64,000 nucleotides of DNA, from assembly GCA_032717465.1 (NCBI GenBank), contig CM064732.1, positions 19,665,742 to 19,729,741 on the forward strand, in the 5' to 3' direction. The first letter of the stretch is position 1. Each line of letters begins with the position of its first letter. The notes under the pieces were generated by a model. That model saw only the letters and a list, made by a program, of their open reading frames with translations. It made no database searches and had not been told where the DNA came from. Shown here one piece after another: positions 10,848 to 23,418 of this stretch. The DNA is from Coenobita brevimanus (Eukaryota > Arthropoda > Malacostraca > Decapoda > Coenobitidae). The translations under genes were made by a program, and so were the position numbers.

Positions 10848-11290
10848 CCTATCCATCCATCACCTAACCCTGTGTTGCCCCATGAGGAGCGTAGGGGCCC
10901 TTGGGCAAGTTGGTCCTGATATTTAAGATGAGAGTGACCAGCCTCACTCAACCCTAAGTAGCATTACGTGAGCAATAAACCCCAGCTACCCCTTGAATAT
11001 AAACCTGCACCGGCTCAATTCCATTGGAGAGCCTTAGTTACCCACTAAACGACCAGGCTCCTTAATTTGGTTATGTGGTTACCACCCAGCCTAGTAAATG
11101 GTTTCCTGTTGTACTGTACAGTAAACCATTTGGCTTGTCACTCAGTGTAGAGTCACCCATAGGCAGAAGAAAAGGAAAGAATGAAGGAAAGAAAGACAGA
11201 AGAGAGAGTGTAAAGCTACCCACAGGCAGAGGGATGAGGAAAGAATGAAGTAATGACAGAAGAGCAAGGAAGGATGAAAGGAAAGGGCTT
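10848..11290 (-). mobile_element. Composite SINE B, near-complete copy
   Basis: The reverse complement contains a pyrimidine-rich 5' module with the repeated CTTCTGCCTATGGGTGACTC phrase, a hairpin around AAATGGTTTCCTG, a tRNA-like module (TGGTNTAGTGGG A-box-like), and a 3' module running through GCTCACGTAATGC, GAGGCTGGTCACTCTCATCT and CTACGCTCCTCATGGGGCAA to a GGATGGATAGG tail. Homologous copies lie at 14650, 24586 and 27902. Confidence 0.8.
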
Positions 11291-11342
11291 ATAGTCTGTA
11301 TAATAATGATTCGATTTCTGTACGTTTGTTGGTTTGTCCGTT

Positions 11343-11712
11343 TGTGACCGTAACACAGCAAAAACTACGCATTGTAGCTCAATTTTTCTTTAAAGCAAGG
11401 TACCGATTAAATGTTATAACATGAAAACATAACACAATTTCCAGTCCAGTCGGGCAACCAGCTCCCGAGTTGTCTCATTTCTGGCCTTTTGAAATGGAGC
11501 ATCTTCGACGGCCTTTAGGCGGGTCACTTTCTAAAAGTGCACTGAAGTTACCGTAATACACCTAAAACTGCGCAAAGCAATGCAATTTTTGTTATAGCAT
11601 GGTCTAACTAAGAATAAAACAAAATCCAGGCCAATCGCGCCACAGGTTCCCGAGATATGACTCATTTCTGGGTTTTTGACATCGAGTGGAAAGGCCGCCG
11701 AAGGCGGCCTTT
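11343..11712 (+). repeat. Diverged tandem duplication of about 200 bases ending in a perfect hairpin
   Basis: Two units (about 11343-11520 and 11545-11712) share ordered blocks: ACCGTAA.ACA, TGCAATTTTT-like, AATAAAACAAAATCCAG-like, and GAGATATGACTCATTTCTGG-like, each ending near GGCC. The second ends in AAAGGCCGCC GAA GGCGGCCTTT, a 10-base perfect stem with a 3-base loop (11690-11712). No coding frame. This resembles dispersed repeats also seen near 42430 and 43480. Confidence 0.6.
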
Positions 11713-11730
11713 AAGGGAATAATTATAATA

Positions 11731-12097
11731 ATCTATCTATCTATATATATACCTAGGCTGCTTCCCCCACGGAAAGGGAGGTAGCCGAGACAGGACGACA
11801 CACTCCCCATTTACTCATCCATTCAAACACATTCATTCGCATCTTAGCCCCAAAGGGGAGAACGGACAGATCCTCACCGCACCACACCGCATAAGGGTCA
11901 ACTGCGCAATGCAATCAGTGTCATCCGCAGCAGGGCCCGACAGCAGAGCTGGTTTACCCCTGCCACATCATAACAGACCCATCCCCTTACCCGCACCTGA
12001 CCTGACCAGCTGATCAGACCAAATGCGGGAGAATATCCCCTCAGGGCTGCGTCATCATTTATTCATTCACAATTTCTCTCCATTTATTTTTGTCACG
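11731..12097 (-). mobile_element. LINE family 2, 3' end fragment with (TAGA)n tail
   Basis: The reverse complement matches the last ~60 coding bases and 3' UTR of the RTE-like LINE at 51474-54783, including AACGGGATGGGTC, GCCCTGCTGCGGATG, CTTCTCCCCTTTGGGG and the terminal GAAGCAGCCTAGGTATATA followed by TAGATAGATAG. It is 5' truncated shortly before the stop codon. Confidence 0.85.
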
Positions 12098-12967
12098 CAT
12101 ATAATAATATTAATAATAATAATAATAATAAGTTTCTCAGAGGAGAATAGTGGAAAGAGCTCTGAGAATGATACAAACCAAAGGATTTTAGTACGGGGAC
12201 AGCAAGAAGATTGCGTGACAGTGTGTTACTGCCCAGTTTATCATACTGATGTGAGATAATGGTATGGCAAGAATAAAAATTTTGAAATAGGACTGTTAAG
12301 GAAGCTATATATAGGCTATGGGAACTAAGAGTTGACAGTGGATAGGTAAGTACCTGTGAAGTCTGGTGGTGGAGGCACATGGCAATGGTTGGCACTCCCT
12401 TTTTCCAACTCCACGGCGTGCTCAAGGAATGGGAAAAGGCGTACACTTTTCCCGGGGGAATAGGAAATTTTGGGAAATTTCAAGAATAAGCGTTGTCAAG
12501 TATCCGAAGGCGTCCCATTACTGAATATTTACCCTAGTTATGGTATTATTATGAAATATTAAGGCTAGGCTATTTATTATATTATTTCCCTTTGCCGTGA
12601 GCCTCTGTTTTTCAAAGATTTATCTCCTGAGCGAAGGACTGAGCAGTTTTGCGCAAGTTGGTATCACAGTAACCGAGGAAATGACTGTGATGCAGGCTTC
12701 TGTAAAACATATCTATGAAATCAAAATGTATGCAAATAGCTAGTTTCGTGAGGATGAACCAGTATTCTGAAAGCTCATGAAAAGTGATTGATTGTATGGC
12801 CCATTTCACTGGGTGTGACATTTACATATAGCTCAGATGATGCTTTAATGAACCGTACCACATTATTTACCAAACCTATGAAAACTTCTTAAACCAATGA
12901 TGCGCGGTAAAAAACAATATACCGCTTAATTGCAGTTCACGCATATTACGCTATGTTGGCATGCAGG

Positions 12968-12968
<1 letters not shown>
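12098..12968. other. Intergenic with a short (AAT)n run
   Basis: (AAT)n at 12106-12131, then about 830 bases of AT-rich DNA with no repeat match to the rest of the window. Frames in it lack recognisable motifs. Confidence 0.5.

Positions 12969-13019
<51 letters not shown>
12969..13019. repeat. (GA)n microsatellite
   Basis: About 50 bases of pure GA, followed by purine-rich DNA to about 13210. Confidence 0.95.
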
Positions 13020-13022
<3 letters not shown>

Positions 13023-13345
13023 TGAGAAGCGCGCAAGTGAGGAGCGAGATAGGGACGAGAATTGAACTTTTGGCAGTGGATGCAAGGATTTCTCAACCTC
13101 GCCGAGCTAAAGAGGGAGGGGGAGAGGGAGAAATGGAGAGAAGGATTGAAGGAGGCAGTGATACAGGAGTAAGGAATAGAGAGGGAGGGCGTCAAGAGAA
13201 GGATAAAGAGAATAATGATGATTTACAAACTGACAGGATGAATTCAAGACATGAGTGTAAAAAGGGATAGGAAAACAGAAAATGTAAAAATATTAAAAGG
13301 TTTGCAGATATAATAATATGCATGTAGGCAGGAGAAAACTGCTTA

Positions 13346-13349
<4 letters not shown>

Positions 13350-13400
<51 letters not shown>
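13350..13400. repeat. (GT)n microsatellite
   Basis: About 51 bases of pure GT, with a short GA run at 13411-13424. Confidence 0.95.
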
Positions 13401-13402
<2 letters not shown>

Positions 13403-13424
13403 GGTGTATTAGAGAGAGAGAGAG

Positions 13425-14612
13425 TGGCAACGTCGCTATGCATAAAGCGCAAGTGAGAGTGAAATGAGTGCGGTGAGCGAGAGGGGAAGCAGTGAAAGGA
13501 CGGAGAGGCAGGGCAGGAGGTGAGAATGAGGGATAATATGGCTCAAGTGGAGAGTGAGAGGTGGGACGAAGGAAGCTCTTGACGCGACGAGACCGGATTA
13601 AGGCTTAGTGTTGTCTGATTGCGCAGGATAAAGGCCGTAATTTCAAGGGGTTAGCTGATATTACAGCATCTTATCCTTTACCAGCATAATTCAGTATATG
13701 ACATATATACATATCATATTTGGTGCTCTTAATGTGCATTGGACTCATACATATCAAACGATGCCAGAAAGTCTCTTAACACAGGATAGGCAGTCTAACC
13801 AGACATAATACTTTAGTTAATCTGCGATAGGATATACCCCAGGGAAGAAAAAGAAGTTGTTACACACTTAATGAGCTGCAAAATTCCAGGAAAAGCTTAG
13901 AACCATTGTGCTTTCTTTTTAACTGAATACTGAACATCAGATCATTTTCTTAATATGAAAAAAAAAATATATATATAAAATGAAGAAATTATTTTGTTGG
14001 CACTGCTGTTGTAAGAAGGAACCTGTCTTCTTGTCTTCCCTGACACATGACCACATACTATTGTCAATTACTCAAATGTCATAAAATTCATAGCAAACTC
14101 ATAAAACACAAAAACATGAGGAAATAAAACATGGCAAAAAAAAAAAAAAAAAAAAAATGGTTCAGAGGGTCTTGGGATCGCTGAAAGCGGATCCACATGA
14201 CCGTGCACCGTCATGTAGTACTGAAATGTCTTAAAAGTGTTCACACAATTTTCACACAACATGTAAATGCCATTGTCACTTTCTGTCACGGGGTGTAAAA
14301 TTTGTACCGTGGACTGTAACCTGGGGTATTTATTTCTCATAAGCACAAAAAAAGGCACCTACGAGCAGAGGTAGCAATAAGACGCTCCCACCTTCAATGA
14401 GGGTCTAAGGGCGGGTGAAGGTAGAGCGAAGCAGAGATTCGCAGCCCACGCAATTACCACCTGACGACCATTGACACAGTTAGTGGGAAATTATTAACCT
14501 AGGCTCCCAATTCCGGGATAAGCTCACGAATAAATAATCGACTTAGAGACGGCAGACGAATAAGTGTTTATAAAAAGATCGGCAATAAGAAGACTTATAA
14601 TACACATTTGCT
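13425..14612. other. Intergenic, no recognised feature
   Basis: About 1.2 kb without repeat matches within the window. It contains an A-run at 14134-14157. The minus-strand frame at 14068-14358 (96 residues) ends in a poly-F run encoded by that A-run and shows no known motif. Confidence 0.45.
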
Positions 14613-14613
14613 T

Positions 14614-14616
<3 letters not shown>

Positions 14617-14645
<29 letters not shown>
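14617..14645. repeat. (CA)n microsatellite
   Basis: Pure CA run, then a TATATATG step, bordering the 3' tail of a minus-strand SINE B. Confidence 0.95.
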
Positions 14646-14647
<2 letters not shown>

Positions 14648-14649
14648 AT

Positions 14650-16045
<1,396 letters not shown>

Positions 16046-16118
<73 letters not shown>

Positions 16119-16133
16119 GGTATATTTATGTAA

Positions 16134-16164
<31 letters not shown>
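16046..16164. repeat. (TA)n and (TC)n arrays
   Basis: (TA)n at 16046-16116 flanked on both sides by ACCGGTATAT-like sequence, then (TC)n at 16137-16164. The symmetric ACCGGTATA flanks (16019 and 16117) are a small duplication around the array. Confidence 0.9.
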
Positions 16165-16168
<4 letters not shown>

Positions 16169-16565
16169 TAATTGATAGGGGGGGGCTCCATTTCTATATC
16201 CACTACCCGTTTCACTACGAAAGGCCTCTCGTACTATTAATAATGTGGTTGGTGTTGGTTGTTTCTAATCACATCAGTCAGGTAGGTTTTTCTTGATATA
16301 ATATTGACTTTCAACTCGAGGACGTCTTTCTAATGATAATTATGCCACCACTGTTCGATTTTACTTAGCTTTGAGAAGTTTATATATGAGAAGTGATTTT
16401 TCATCCACTTACCTATCTCGCTGTCTGCTATCTATCTATTTCTTTATCTGTCTGCCTTTCTATCAATGGATGCTGGATTAGAACTGGTAAGATGTTGTGC
16501 TAGTGAAGATGTTAATTCATCCTATGGTACCAAAAGTAAACTACTGTATTGGATATTGTAGGGAT

Positions 16566-16567
<2 letters not shown>
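16165..16567. other. Intergenic, no recognised feature
   Basis: About 400 bases of AT-rich DNA with scattered CTATCTAT remnants near 16420-16460. No gene or repeat match seen. Confidence 0.5.

Positions 16568-16641
<74 letters not shown>
16568..16641. repeat. (TA)n array at left end of copy 2
   Basis: About 74 bases of pure TA ending at the first base of the LTR. Its mate on the other side of the element is 22916-22978. Confidence 0.95.
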
Positions 16642-16645
<4 letters not shown>

Positions 16646-17434
16646 ACGGAACAGAGAAATATAATGTACACTTTAAGTGAGAATACTAAAAATCACTACT
16701 GTCCAGTAAAGTTCCAGGTTCAAAACAAAAGAGTTAGGTAAAATTACAAGTTAAAGTTTAATGCTCAAACTAACAACAAAACATTCAGGACTCATAATGA
16801 TAATGTAATGGCAAAAAACAGGTTAAATATATGGTTAACTGCAATAGCCTCTATTAACGCGAAATTAGCATGAGTAAATTTATCTAAGTCAGCCCTGATA
16901 AAATGAAAATACACTGGGTCATGCTCAGTTAATGCAAGATAAATTATTACAGATACAAAATATTATAAAAAATGACTGACAAAATGAATCCTACACAAAC
17001 TACAAAAAAAACTCACCAGGCCTACAAATCAACACCTTATGCTATACAGTACAAGGAAAAAATGCAATAACAGTTATACTCAAATTACACACCTGCTAGA
17101 TGGTTGGAGACTTCCGGAGCACTCACAACAATAACTATACAGGGGAGGACAGAGATGTGAACAAAATGAGGAGTAGATCTAAGTGGCAATGATGCAGAGA
17201 CTGAGCTCATTATATAGGGGCCGGCAGAGCTTGATACAACTTGTAAGAAGGACGCGCAAATGAAGCCATGGGGACAAAGAGTTGACAATCCCGCTCTGAA
17301 CTCCAGAAATGACGACTTACTCTACTATAACGGTAGAAGGGGGGAACTGAGGCAGAACACGCTCGTGATCAAACATGCAGCATACTGAGCGTTAAAATTA
17401 CACAAAGGATGATGAAATCATAGGCTATGTAACA
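16642..17434 (-). repeat. 3' LTR of copy 2
   Basis: 793 bases, plus-strand ends TGTTACGGAACAG and CTATGTAACA. It is followed inward by CCTCCCC, the complement of the polypurine tract (17435-17441). Confidence 0.93.
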
Positions 17435-17495
17435 CCTCCCCACAAAGAAAAAGAAATTTACAAAGGAAATTTCTTATTACTCTAAAACAATCTGT

Positions 17496-18790
17496 CTAAA
17501 GTCTAGATAAGCAATCTGCAATAACATTTTCTTTCCCCTTGACATGTTGTATGTCTAATGAATACTCCTGAAGAAGTAGACTCCATCTTGTCAATCTCTG
17601 ATTTTTATCTTTAAACTTACTAAGGAATTTCAGTGGGTTATGATCGGTATAAATGACTATGGGGTCAAAACCAGAACACAAATAAAATGAAAAATGCTGT
17701 AAACCCAAAATCAAGGCCAAAAGCTCTTTCTCAATAGTTGAGTAGTTCTTTTGAGGTGGAGTGAACTTCTTACTGTAATAAGATACAGGATGTTCAATAC
17801 CCTGATCATCCTCTTGCAGCAAAACAGCCCCAGCTCCTGTATTACTTGCATCAACAGACATCTTAAAAGGCTTAGCAAAATTTGGAGTAACGAGCACTGG
17901 TTGACTTAATAGGATAGCTTTTAGTTTGTTGAAAGAGGATTCACAGTTATCGGTCCATGCAAATTCAACTCCCTTTTTCAGTAGGTCTGTAAGTGGTGAT
18001 ACAAGAATTGAAAAGTTAAGAACAAATCTCCTGTAATAACCTACCATTCCCAAAAATCTTTGTAGCTCTTTCCTACTTTTAGGTCTGGGAAGATCACTTA
18101 TAACCTGAACCTTAGCTCCTGGTGGTGCAACATGTCCATCACCAATTACATACCCAAGGTACTGAACTTCAGCTTGACCAAACTCACACTTTGATAAATT
18201 AGCTACAAGATTAGCATGAACCAAACGCTCAAGAAATTTACTGACATGGCATAGGTGATCTTTCCAGTTGTCACTGAAGATTAATACATCATCAATATAA
18301 ACAACACACCCTGCCAAACCCTCTGTTACAACATTCATGAGCTTCTGAAATGTGGCTGGTGCATTCTTCATACCATATGGCATTACGGAACATGCAAAAG
18401 TCTTTCCTAGTGTTACAAAACATGAGATCTCCCTAGCACGTTCAGTGATAGGTACTTGCCAGTATCCCTTTAACAAATCAAACTTACCTATGTACCTATC
18501 CTTTCCGATCTTGTCCATGCAATCTTCCACGCGAGGGAGAGGGTAAGTGTCTGTTTTGGTTATCTGATTAACACGTCTGTAGTCGATGCAAAGCCGCTGT
18601 GACCCACCTGGCTTAGGGACTAGAGTGACAGGAGAACTCCACTCGCTCTGACAGGGCTCAATCATCTTGTGGTCCAACAGGTAGCCAAGCTCCTTCTGGA
18701 TGAGAGGAACTTTCACTGGGTTCACACGGTAAGGAGGCAGTTTAATTGGCTTTGCGTCTCCAACATCGACATCATGCATCAACACAAGTG
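17496..18790 (-). pseudogene. RT-RNase H part of Gmr1-like polyprotein, copy 2
   Basis: The frame carries Ty3-type RT motifs in order (LPPYRV, the SPVTLVPKP block, CIDYRRVN, FDLLKGYWQV, MPYGMKNAPATFQ, YIDD) and a complete RNase H with VDAS, IEKEL, YTDHNPL and a final ADCLSRL. Upstream it is separated from gag-integrase by an extra A at about 18785-18787: plus-strand AACACAAGTGG here versus AACACAGTGG in copy 3. The enzyme residues themselves look intact, so the defect is loss of continuity. The open frame extends to 18896 but the part beyond 18790 is out of phase. Confidence 0.88.
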
Positions 18791-19047
18791 GTTCTTCCTG
18801 GAGTGGCACGGAACACTTGCGGGTACTCCTGCAGTAATGCCGAAACCTCCTGCCTTTCCTCGGGAGGTAGATGAGAAAGCTTAGTCTGGAGATCATTCAT
18901 GATATCAGAATTCTTCCCCAAACTATCACTCAGGCTCATACTGCATGGGAGAGCTTCACTTGCAGACTCGGGTGGAACAGCTACAGTGCAGACTGGATTA
19001 TTTTCGTCCCGCCTGTGATATAACATTAGCATGTTGATGTGACATAG
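18787..19047 (-). pseudogene. Linker between integrase and RT, copy 2, isolated by stop and frameshift
   Basis: This short segment continues the integrase C-terminal frame after the stop codon at 19048-19050 and runs to the frameshift near 18786. It encodes the MLYHRRDENNP to TPGRTT linker found intact in copy 3. Confidence 0.8.
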
Positions 19048-22000
19048 TTACTTGCTCTTTCTACGATCTGGTGTGGCGATGACATAGTTGACATCACTGA
19101 GTTTCTTCTCCACGAAATACGGACCACTAAACCTGGCTTGAAGAGGTTGCCCGTGAACTGGTAGCAGAATCAAAACCTGATCTCCTAGCTGAAAGTGGCG
19201 TAGCCTGGACTTCTTATCATACCAAGTCTTCATCTTCTCCTGAGCAGCTCCTAAATTCTCTCTTGCCAACTGTAAAGCAGTGGACAGCCGTTCTTTGAAC
19301 TTCATCACATACTCCAGCAGGTTGACGTCATCTTCCTCCGACAGCCAGCATTCCTTGTGTAGCTTAAGGGGTCCTCTTACTTCATGGCCAAACAGTAGTT
19401 CAAAAGGTGACAAGCCCAGTGATTCATTTGGAGATTCTCTTGCAGCAAACACAACGAATGGAAGACCTTTATCCCAGTCTTTTTGATGTTCCAAACAGTA
19501 TTTCTTGAGCATCGATTTGAGTGTTTGATGATATCTCCCCAACGCTCCTTGAGTCTGGGGATGGTAAGCTGAAGACGTGATCTGGGTGATGCCCAACTCT
19601 TTCAGAGACTGCTTGAAAACATTTGACATGAAATTACTTCCCTGGTCTGACTGTACCTCCTTGGGCAGACCAAACTTTGTGAAGAACCCCAGCATTTCCT
19701 TAACCACGTTCTTTGCTGAGATATTTCTAAGTGGAATGGCTTCAGGATAACGAGTAGCCATATCAATCAGGGTCAACACATAAGAAAATCCTGAAGAAGT
19801 CTTAGGAAGAGGGCCCACAATATCCACCAACACACGGGTGAAAGGCGCCTCAAAAGGAGGAATGGGAACTAGAGGTGCAACCTTTTCGGTCTGATTACAC
19901 TTCCCCACAACTTGACAGGTGTGACAAGACTTACAATACCAGGAAACATCCCTGAAGATACCTGGCCAGTAGAAGTGTTTCAAAATGCGTGCCACAGTCT
20001 TCCTCACTCCAAGGTATCCTGCCAAACTGGAATCATGAGCCACTCTAATGATATCCTGCCTACAAACACGAGGGATGACAACTTGATGTACAACCTCCCA
20101 TTCACAGTCGGCTGATGCTGCTGGGGGTCTCCACTTCCTCATAAGTACTCCTGACTTTACATAATAACAAGTAGAAGCACCGGCTGACTCTTCTTCACTG
20201 TAAGCAGAGTTAGCAAGATCTTTCAACTCAGGGTCAGCAACCTGCAACTCAACCAACTCTTGACGAGACAAATTATCAACACTACGCAGTACTGCCTCAT
20301 CTGGTGAGTGGTCCAAATTAGCAAGAAAAGTGTCAGCTAGGATAACATCATCATCATCATTATCCTCTAAATCACCAGTAACTTTAGACTTAGCCCTAGT
20401 GACAGCACATGCAGGGAACACATCAGGGACATCACAATCCTGGGTCGCAGCCACTGGCTCACTAGACAACTGAGGAGCTGGACACACTTGACTTCCACCA
20501 ATATCATTTCCAAGTAAGAAAGTTACACCTGACATTGGGAGTGTCTCAACCAACCCAACCATAACGGAACCATTAACAAAACCAGACTCTAAATTCACTC
20601 TGCACAGAGGGACAGAGAAGGAATTATTACCTACACCTTGTAAGATTACAGTTTCATCAGAGGAATTAACATTAGAGCCTAGAACACTGGTCAGCATAAG
20701 GGATTGGCAGGCACCTGTATCACGATATATTTTAACTGATTTCCTGTTATCACTGTCCAGAGGACTGACAAAACCATCAGACAGGAAATTAGCACATGAA
20801 CTCTTGAGAGTGTCACCCACGTTACTGCTCAAAAGAGGAGCTTCATCATAAGAATTAAATTTACCCCTCAAAGCAGGTTCAGTTAACTCGGTTAAAGAAT
20901 TCTGGGAACTCTCAAGGGTGGACACTAGACCAATTGACTGAATATTTAAAGACTCCTTTTTATTCACATCACGCTGTCTCCTGAAACATTTCTCCGTAGT
21001 ATGACCACGCTTACTACAATAAGTACATTTACTTTTCTGAAATCTAGAGGTGAAGCTGGTATTTACTTCTTGAGAAACATCATCTTTATTCTCTTTCCTG
21101 TTACCTGTACTCCGAGTAGAGGCAACGTACTTACTCTCAGCTTTCCCTTTTTCTTTAGAATATCTCTTGTGAGTGAGAACATATTCATCAGCTAAAACTG
21201 CAGCATCAGACAAATTATCTATTCTTTTCTCATCAAGATGTAGGCTTACATCATTATAAATACACTTCTTGAAGTCCTCCAGCAAAATCATCTGCTTAAA
21301 TTTACCAAAATCAGAATCCACATTCTTAGAATTTAACCACTGCTCTAACAGATCTTCTTTGATTTTTGCATACTCAACATGGGATTGCTTATCTTGCTTA
21401 TAAGTTGTCCTAAATTTTACTCTATAGGCTTCAGGAACAAGCTCATAGGCCTTAAGAATCAAGCTCTTAACTACATCATAATTATCAGATTGATCCTGAG
21501 ACAAAGATGCATAAGTTACTTGAGCTTTACCGGTGAGAACAGTTTGAAGGAGTACTGGCCAATACCTTTTGGGCCAATTAAAACCTGTAGCTACCCTCTC
21601 AAACAACTGAAAATACTTTGTTAAATCAGATTCATTAAAAGGAGGGACAAGTTTAACATTTTTAGCCACATCAAAATCATCAGAGCTAGATGATCCAGTT
21701 CCACCTTGTTTCATGCGATACTCATGGTCTGCCTGAATCCTGGCAAGTTCAAGTTGTGCCTGAGCCTGTATCTGTGCCTCCTTAACGCGAGCCTCCTGCA
21801 GGGCTAGCTGTAACTTAGCTAATTCAATCTGCGTTTGCTCATTTGGAGGAGTTACATTAAACAAGCTTTCATTAATCATGTCAACAATTTGATCTTTAGA
21901 ATGATGAGAGCGAACAGCAATTCCCAATTGTTGAGCAACAAGCTTAAGTTCATTCTTTGTTCTGTTTTCTACATCACACACTGTTTGCACATTTGACAAA

Positions 22001-22068
22001 AAATCTTTGGCTTCATCAAGTGTAGTAATAGTAGACATCATGAATAAATCGCAGTCACAAAATATCAA
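19048..22068 (-). pseudogene. gag-protease-integrase part of Gmr1-like polyprotein, copy 2
   Basis: An open frame of 1006 residues. It begins with a helical SAP-like N-terminus and a short coiled coil that lacks about 43 residues of heptad-like repeats present in copy 3. A capsid with SCAN-like segment, an intact CCHC knuckle (CTYCSKRGHTTEKC), protease YRDTGA and the integrase follow. The integrase has two disabling changes: H2C2 reads AGYLG (histidine to tyrosine), and the catalytic glutamate of D,D-35-E is glycine (GALGRYHQ, codon 19537-19539). A CAA codon has become TAA at 19048-19050, ending the frame. The probable start is the paired methionine in MMSTITTLDE rather than the first ATG. 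Confidence 0.88.
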
Positions 22069-22099
22069 GCAATATCCTTATGATAATATCCTGAATATC

Positions 22100-22116
22100 C
22101 TGATATGAGGTCGCCA
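22100..22116 (-). other. Candidate primer binding site, copy 2
   Basis: On the minus strand, TGGCGACCTC begins six bases after the 5' LTR (spacer TAAATT). The TGG start matches the universal CCA end of tRNAs. The ten-base core is conserved in copy 3 but then diverges, so the tRNA cannot be named with confidence. Confidence 0.55.
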
Positions 22117-22122
22117 AATTTA

Positions 22123-22911
22123 TGTTACGGAACAGAGAAAGATAATGTACACTTTAAGTGAGAATACTAAAAATCACTACTGTCCCGTAAAGTTCCAGGT
22201 TCAAAACAAAAGAGTTAGGTAAAATTACAAGTTAAAGTTTAATGCTCAAACTAACAACAAAACATTCAGGACTCATAAGGATAATGTAATGGCAAAAAAC
22301 AGGTTAAATATATGGTTAACTGCAATAGCCTCTATTAACGCGAAATTAGCATGAGTAAATTTATCTAAGTCAGCCCTGATAAAATGAAAATACACTGGGT
22401 AATGCTCAGTTAATGCAAGATAAATTATTACAGATACAAAATATTATAAAAAATGACTGACAAAATGAATCCTACACAAACTACAAAAAAACCTCACCAG
22501 GCCTACAAATCAACACCTTATGCTATACTGTACAAGGAAAAAATGCAATAACAGTTATACTCAAATTACACAGCTGCTAGATGGTTGGAGACTTCCGGAG
22601 CACTCACAACAATAACTGTACAGGGGAGGACAGAGATGTGAACAAAATGAGGAGTAGATCTAAGTGGCAATGATGCAGAGACTGAGCTCATTATATAGGG
22701 GCCGGCAGAGCTTGATACAACTTGTAAGAAGGACGCGCAAATGAAGCCATGGGGACAAAGAGTTGACAATCCCGCTCTGAACTCCAGAAATGACGACTTA
22801 CTCTACTATAACGGTAGAAGGGGGGAACTGAGGCAGAACACGCTCGTGATCAAACATGCAGCATACTGAGCGTTAAAATTACACAAAGGATGATGAAATC
22901 ATAGGCTATGT

Positions 22912-22915
<4 letters not shown>
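22123..22915 (-). repeat. 5' LTR of copy 2
   Basis: 793 bases, same ends as the 3' LTR. It contains the TATATAA promoter box on the minus strand at 22691-22697. Confidence 0.93.
22691..22697 (-). promoter_or_regulatory. TATA box in 5' LTR, copy 2
   Basis: TATATAA on the minus strand, conserved in position with the other LTRs; it would start the genomic transcript of this copy. Confidence 0.55.

Positions 22916-22978
<63 letters not shown>
22916..22978. repeat. (TA)n array at right end of copy 2
   Basis: About 63 bases of pure TA beginning at the base after the LTR and reaching a SINE A copy at 22985. Confidence 0.95.
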
Positions 22979-22982
<4 letters not shown>

Positions 22983-22984
22983 TA

Positions 22985-23365
22985 TGGAGCCTCTGTGGTA
23001 AAGTGTGCGTTTTCGTACACTGAAGAACGAGGGTTCTCGCCCCGCCAGGGTAATAAATTTTAGGAGAGTTCTTCAGGCCACGTACTGCATTGGCGGACAC
23101 AAGGGGTGCTGTGGTTGAACCAGCATCACATACTATAAAGTATGCTTGCACCCAGTCGGCTTGCGCCGACCACTTACACTTGGTTCACAGGCTACACACA
23201 CATCCAAAGCCACTCCAACACTACAATTACACTTATAAGCACTTCTCACTCTGCATACAATCTCTGCTAGACAGCCTAAGCTATTTGGTTGAGATACATT
23301 GACTGTATCGTCCCCACTTCGGTCGGGATAGGCCAGTCCTGCAGTGGACACACAAAAGGCTGATG

Positions 23366-23367
<2 letters not shown>
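22985..23367 (+). mobile_element. SINE A, tRNA-derived, about 383 bases
   Basis: The head GGAGCCTCTG... carries an A-box-like TGGTAAAGTGTG (22996-23007) and B-box-like GGTTCTCGCCC (23032-23042), 36 bases apart, as in a tRNA-type polymerase III promoter. The body includes a GTATGCTTGCACCCAGTCGG block and ends GTCCTGCAGTGG...GGCTGATGAT followed by (TA)n. A second copy, inverted, is at 32782-33172. Cloverleaf folding is degenerate, so it is not an authentic tRNA. Confidence 0.78.
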
Positions 23368-23417
<50 letters not shown>

Positions 23418-23418
23418 A
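23368..23418. repeat. (TA)n-(TG)n compound microsatellite
   Basis: It directly extends the 3' tail of the SINE A copy. Confidence 0.95.

Larger units (their letters stand above)
16642..22915 (-). mobile_element. Gmr1-like LTR retrotransposon, copy 2, complete length but coding-defective
   Basis: Two 793-base LTRs (16642-17434, 22123-22915) enclose a minus-strand gag-pol. By my count the LTRs differ at about eight positions, so the insertion is fairly recent. ATAT directly flanks both ends and fits a 4-base target duplication inside one (TA)n array. The coding region has one stop codon, one single-base frameshift and a lost integrase catalytic glutamate. Domain order is capsid, zinc knuckle, protease, integrase, RT, RNase H. 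Confidence 0.92.

Noticed and set aside
22996..23042. A functional tRNA gene
   Set aside because: A- and B-box-like sequences exist but the cloverleaf arms do not pair and the sequence is repeated as a SINE.
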